Shown piece by piece: positions 8,151-12,326 of a stretch of 12,326 nt of DNA. Position 1 is the stretch's first letter; each line of letters opens with the position of its first letter. The translations under genes and the position numbers were made by a program. The notes under the pieces were generated by a model. The model had not been told where the DNA came from and searched no databases. It saw nothing but the letters and a program-made list of their open reading frames with translations. Source of the DNA: Oehlia diaphana (Eukaryota > Glomeromycota > Glomeromycetes > Glomerales > Glomeraceae); the NCBI GenBank assembly GCA_003833135.1, contig QZLH01000129.1:97702-110027 (forward strand), given 5' to 3'.

Positions 8151-8763
8151 AAAAAAAAACTCATATTTATATTATTTTGAATCACATATTTTTGCATATT
8201 TAAATTATTTAAGTTATATATGCAGGCATAATATCTTAATATTCTAATGTATGATAAAATACAATAAAAAAAAAAATACTGTATATGTAAAATATGATGT
8301 TTTGTTTGTTCTAAATGTCGTGTATAAAATAATAAATTTATCGATTTTAACATTTTATATCATCTATTGACACAAGAAGTAAGAAAGTAAATTATTATAT
8401 TTCGTTGAACGTTAATTTTTTGTCGCATGAAAAAATCATTACAGATTCACACGATATCGTTTCACAAAAATAATATGTTAACTGGTTTATGCACTTTCTA
8501 CCTTATTTCATGCATTTATCCTTCAATCCGTTAAAAAAATCACATGTTACCGTTTCATCTGTAAATAAAAGTTCTACAAAACGCAAGATTATGATTTTAG
8601 AAAGATCAGCTTTTAACGGTTTACTAATCTGTCGTCTATCCCCGTGTTGTATTTACAAAATATCAAACTTTCCGAATGAACTTCTTTCATGATAAAAAAA
8701 TAATTCTTCTCTTTATTTTTTTTTTTTTTAATAAAAAAAAAAAAAAAAAATTTCTTGTAAAAT
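8151..8763. other. Intergenic region between the two plus-strand genes
   Basis: Candidate polyadenylation signals AATAAA for the membrane-protein gene lie at 8263-8268 and 8331-8336. A 67-codon frame at 8489-8692 has no motif and is not called. The region ends in a T run and a long A run (about 8716-8750) directly before the kinase start codon. Confidence 0.55.
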
Positions 8764-10943
8764 ATGACCTCATTAAGCGAGTGGATCGATATGAAAATAA
8801 GGGATGATGACATAAATTATTTTGATTATGATGAATTTAGTAATTTTGAAAAAGTTGGCGAAGGAGCATTCGGAATTGTGAATAAAGCTGATTGGAAAAG
8901 TTGTGATATTAAAATAGCATTAAAAATTATCGTAAATAATTCATCTAATCAAGATGATATGAATAGATTTCTTAAAGAGGTACAGTATATATTTTTTATA
9001 TTCAATATTTATTATCATAAGATTTATTCTCTTCATCATAATGATTTATTATATTTGACGATTTCATTATTATTGTTCGAAATAAATAATCCATTAACGT
9101 ACGTTAAACTTAGTTAAGAAATTTAAGAAAAGTCAATTTTCATCCGAATATAAATCGATTTTTAGGAATTACAAAAGGTTGGATATTTTTGACATTTCTT
9201 TAACCACTTTAAATGTATTAAATAATATTATTAATTTAATTTACCTAATTAATTTTTATCTTATAATACTAGAACCAATAACAAATAATTATATAATGGT
9301 GTTACAATACGCTAATCGTGGAAATTTAAGAGAATATTTAAAAAATAATTTTAAGTCACTTAATTGGGATGATAAAATTCGGATGGCATCAGAAATTACT
9401 TGTGGATTGAAATGTTTACATTCTAGAAAAATTATTCATAGAGATTTGGTAATAAATTTTTTTATCCTTTAATTAAAATTTTTTTAAATATTCTCTAAAA
9501 TTATTTATTTTTTTTATAGCATGCAAAGAATATATTGGTTGATAATAATAACTTGATGATCGCGGACCTTGGATTATCTAAACATTTAACGGGTGAAATC
9601 ACATCAAATTCAACAGCTTGGGGGATGGCAGAATATATTGAACCGCAATGTTATGTTGTTGATAATTATGTAAGAGACAAAAGATCTGATATTTATAGTT
9701 TAGGAATTCTTTTATGGGAAATAACAAGCGGGTATCCTCCTTTTTCAAGTATTTCAAGAACTACTTTATGTTATAGGATTGCAAATGGATATAGAGAACT
9801 ACCAATGAATGATACACCATTAGAATATGTTGAACTTTATCAGAAATGTTGGGATAATGATCCAGATTTAAGACCGAATGCTGAAGAAGTTTACGATACA
9901 TTGAAACGGTTTTCTAAAGCTAATTCTACGGTTGATTTTAGAATAAATATTTATAGTGATGAAACAAATTCTAATAGTTCTAATATATTGAATAGTGAAA
10001 ATAATTTACAATCACGATCATACTTAACAATTGATGATAATATTAACGAACTGAATTTAGCGCAATTTACTAGTCAAATTAGTAAGTAAAATCAATCATT
10101 CAATCATTCCAATAAATCATAAAGTATTTGATTAAATCTTATTAATATTTTATTATATATTTAGGTACACCATCAATGATATCATCTAGTATTAGTGAAT
10201 ATGAAAAAGGTTTAAGAGATGATTTAGAAGAAATTATCCAAAATTATTTAAAAAGAAATAAGATTGGATGGATAAAAACTTTTGATTTTAATAAAGTATT
10301 AGATAGATATGAATCAAGATCAAAAGAAATTTTTAATTATCTTATAAATAATCCTACTTTACAATATTATGAATTAATGTTAGGAGTCTTTTATAATAGA
10401 GGTTTTGGAGTAAATAAAAGTATAAATATAGCATTCGAGTGGTATATGAGATCAAGTCAACAAAATGATTTAAATGGATATTATGAGGTTGGATTTTATT
10501 ATTATCTTGGTTATACCGTTGAAAGAAATTATAATGAAAGATCATTGGAATTTTGTCAACATGCTGTTGATAATGGATTAAATATAGCTATACATTTTCT
10601 TGCATCTTGTTATCATCAATTCAATTATAATGCACAAAATAATTCAATTATAGCATTTGAATTATTTAAAAAATCTGCTGAAAATGGATTTATACCATCT
10701 CAATATGAATTAGCCGAATGTTATAAAAATGGTGAAGGTACTCAAAAAAATAAAATGGAAGCATTAAAATGGTATAAATCATATCAAGAAAATGATGGTG
10801 AAATTAATGTATCATATCCAATTAAAGATATTGAAAATGAATTGATAATTCGGTATGTACAGTACAGTAAAAAAGTTTTAATATTTATTTGTATATAGTA
10901 TATATTAAACTAATAATTTTATCTTAATAGAAGCAATAATTGA
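8764..10943 (+). CDS. TKL-type protein kinase with C-terminal Sel1 repeats, six exons
   Basis: Proposed exons are 8764-8979, 9114-9177, 9273-9448, 9520-10081, 10165-10852 and 10931-10943. They join in frame to 572 residues. The kinase domain (about 25-295) shows the glycine loop GEGAFG (32-37), ALK lysine 54, helix-C Glu72, catalytic HRDLHAKN (149-156; intron 3 falls between Leu152 and His153), ADLG metal motif (167-170), AEYIEPQ in place of APE, SDIYSLGILLWE, and the closing RPNAEEVYDTL. All catalytic residues are present, so it should phosphorylate Ser/Thr or Tyr. A Ser/Asn-rich linker follows, then three to four Sel1-like repeats (about 407-548; clearest at 407-441 and 515-548), usually protein-binding scaffolds. 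Intron 2 has a weak donor (GTTGGA). The last exon (RSNN end) is the least certain: without that splice the frame stops at 10898. Confidence 0.92.
8980..9113 (+). other. Intron 1 of kinase gene
   Basis: Donor GTACAG, acceptor ACTTAG, 134 bases, phase 0. It joins FLKE to LRNLRKVNFHPNIN, which restores the kinase helix-C to beta-4 segment. Reading through it gives an AT-driven, non-kinase sequence. Confidence 0.82.
9178..9272 (+). other. Intron 2 of kinase gene
   Basis: Donor GTTGGA, acceptor ACTAG, 95 bases, phase 1. It joins NRFLGITK to EPITNNYIMVLQYAN, the expected hinge approach of these kinases. The donor is non-consensus, so the exact boundary needs transcript support. Confidence 0.75.
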
Positions 10944-11050
10944 TATTTGAAATATTATTTCCTATGTAGAAATTTGTAATTAATATTTGTAAGATCACAT
11001 GCGAGCTGAATCAAACTTGTGAGCCGTGATCACACCTTAGTGGTTTTCAT

Positions 11051-11056
11051 AATAAA
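11051..11056 (+). terminator. Candidate polyadenylation signal of kinase gene
   Basis: AATAAA lies about 110 bases after the proposed stop at 10943, followed by a region with T runs (about 11142-11154 and 11190-11204). The call is positional only. Confidence 0.35.
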
Positions 11057-11373
11057 CAAATGAGTTCTTGTATTACGGGATCAACATTTTGTGGCTTACT
11101 TCTTTCACTTTTCTTTTTTCTTAAACAAGATGTTTAATAATTTTTTTTTTTTTTCTGAGATGTAAGAATTTTTTACTTTTCATCTTATTTTTTTTTTTTT
11201 TTTTGAAAAAAAGGAAAATTTTAAAAAAATATAATTATATTTTATTATGCATTTTTTACAAATGAAATAAAGGAGATGTGATATTAAATTGAAAATTGTT
11301 CAGATAATAGATTTGTTTTTAAATACAGTGAATTTGTAATAATATTAGATAATTCTATATTTATACGTAAAAA

Positions 11374-11501
11374 GGCTTGGCTTGAACAAAAGCCAAGTTA
11401 ACGTTAAGCTTAACTTGACTAAACCTATAACCAGTTTTGATGGCTTAAAATGGGCTAAGTTTAAACCAGTTTAACCAATATAAAGTAAAACAAGTTAAGC
11501 C
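11374..11501. repeat. GGCTT/AAGCC-rich inverted repeat patch
   Basis: GGCTTGGCTTG (11374-11384) is an imperfect inverse of CAAGTTAAGCC (11491-11501). Inside are a perfect 8-base-pair hairpin CTTGGCTT..AAGCCAAG near the left end, the 12-base palindrome GTTAAGCTTAAC, and several AGTTTAA/GGCTTA/GGGCTAA words. It may be a small decayed transposon; no target duplication is evident. Confidence 0.5.
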
Positions 11502-11996
11502 CAATTCAATAAATTATCATAAAGTATTAATCTCAATTTTTGTATTTTTCTTAAATTAAAAATTAAAAAATTTTAAAAAAAATAAATATTATTAATAAGG
11601 AAAATCACTTAAATAATTTTACATTAATAAGTTTTTTTTTTTTTTTGGAATGAAAATGCATCATATTAATATATAATTATAACAAGAAGTCAGATAACAA
11701 ATATAAAGTATAAACAAAAAAAAAATTTTCACATTTTTAATACTCTTTTTCAAAAACTCCTCTAAGAATTTTCTTCATTCTACCAGTGATTGTAAATCTT
11801 TGCATTTACCTATTATGAGAAAAAAAATTAATAATAGTGTGCCAAATTTTTATTTAATCATAAAGAAGGCATAGCCAATTCCTCCTTTAGAATTAGAAGA
11901 CTTTACTAACAACAAAGTAGGATATTATCTGCTTGAGTTGGTTATCAAGTGAACAGAAATAAAAAAAAAATAAAAAAAGAAAAGAAAAAAGGGGAT

Positions 11997-12026
11997 AAAA
12001 AAAATAAAAATAAAAATAAAAATAAA
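11997..12026. repeat. TAAAAA hexanucleotide microsatellite
   Basis: About four to five tandem TAAAAA units lie in an A-rich, G-poor tract (about 11959-12040). Apparent Lys/Asn frames across it are translations of the repeat. Confidence 0.9.
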
Positions 12027-12052
12027 GTAAAAAAGAAAAAGCAGGTAATGTT

Positions 12053-12128
12053 CCTAAGTCAACCTTGTGAACTCCCCGACTCAATTGAGTTATCCGTTCT
12101 AGATTTTCCTAGGAGTTACCCACTTTGC
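12053..12128. repeat. Dyad-symmetric direct repeat, unit 1
   Basis: The unit runs from CCTAAGT to ACCCACTTTGC. Its core is GAAC..ACTCAATTGAGT..GTTC, with a perfect 12-base palindrome at 12079-12090. It is shared closely with unit 2, 115 bases downstream; the outer parts differ more than the core. Confidence 0.85.
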
Positions 12129-12167
12129 TCACCCTTACCCAACTCAAACAAACAAATCCAGTACCCT

Positions 12168-12245
12168 CCTAAGTAAAATTTGTGAACTCCCCGACTCAAT
12201 TGAGTTATCCGTTCTAATTTTAACTTAGGAAGTTACCCACTTTGC
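12168..12245. repeat. Dyad-symmetric direct repeat, unit 2
   Basis: This is the second copy of the unit at 12053. Its symmetry is better kept: CCTAAGTAAAATT at the left and AATTTTAACTTAGG at the right are inverse apart from one inserted base. Inside these lie GAAC and GTTC, and the palindrome ACTCAATTGAGT at 12194-12205. The rest of the window to 12326 shows no gene. Confidence 0.85.
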
Positions 12246-12326
12246 AAATAAAAAAATACACACCTCTTTTAAAGTCTCTTGAACCATTTACACTCATCTA
12301 AAAAATCAGTAATGCTCTATTCAAAG

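Larger units (their letters stand above)
10944..11996. other. AT-rich downstream region
   Basis: No gene is supported. The region holds the 3' flank of the kinase gene, T runs (11142-11154, 11190-11204, 11632-11646), and the GCTTAA-rich inverted-repeat patch listed separately. A 63-codon minus-strand frame at 11893-12084 is only the Phe/Tyr translation of an A-rich microsatellite. Confidence 0.55.

Noticed and set aside
7982..8353. 123-codon antisense frame
   Set aside because: It overlaps the last exon of the membrane-protein gene on the other strand. Its long Leu/Ser run is the antisense of the Asn/Asp triplet repeat.
8489..8692. 67-codon frame upstream of the kinase
   Set aside because: No motif, no connection in frame to the kinase, and it lies in intergenic DNA.
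10354..10545. 63-codon minus-strand frame
   Set aside because: It is antisense to the Sel1 coding exon, with no independent support.
11949..12176. 75-codon Lys/Asn-rich frame
   Set aside because: It is a translation of the TAAAAA microsatellite followed by the dyad repeat.

Overview
The window is very AT-rich eukaryotic DNA: long A and T homopolymers, short GT..AG introns of about 70-135 bases, and few GC-rich stretches. The clearest gene is a tyrosine-kinase-like (TKL) protein kinase fused to Sel1 repeats. A TKL/Sel1 expansion in an AT-rich, transposon-rich genome is characteristic of arbuscular mycorrhizal fungi (Glomeromycotina, Rhizophagus type). That assignment is an inference from content; no rRNA, tRNA or housekeeping marker was found.

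Layout. Bases 1-430 are AT-rich, with a degenerate ~32-base T-rich repeat. Bases 436-1795 hold a tandem array of a ~470-485 base noncoding unit: two full copies and a truncated third. The third copy is split by a 295-base foldback transposon-like element (1408-1702) with 118-base arms and a 3-base target duplication. Bases 1796-3365 show no convincing gene. Bases 3366-4201 (minus) hold a broken or multi-exon reading frame ending in a tail-anchor-like hydrophobic segment, interrupted by a 223-base MITE flanked by TA. Bases 4250-4645 (minus) are a single-exon orphan ORF. Bases 4646-6203 are intergenic, followed by a small 115-base inverted-repeat element (6204-6318).

Bases 6948-8150 (plus) are a five-exon gene for a secretory-pathway multi-pass membrane protein of 283 residues with a signal peptide and a likely Kex2 site. 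Bases 8764-10943 (plus) are a six-exon gene for a 572-residue kinase-Sel1 protein. Downstream, 10944-12326 is AT-rich noncoding DNA with a GCTTAA-rich inverted repeat, an A-rich microsatellite and two copies of a dyad-symmetric ~77-base repeat.

The two well-supported genes point the same way and are about 600 bases apart. One product lies in membranes and the other looks like a signalling kinase, but nothing in the sequence links them functionally. The most informative signals are in the repeats: an insertion with its empty site preserved in the neighbouring tandem copy, an arm-specific pattern of CpG-to-TpG/CpA loss, and a hairpin with a paired base change between tandem copies.
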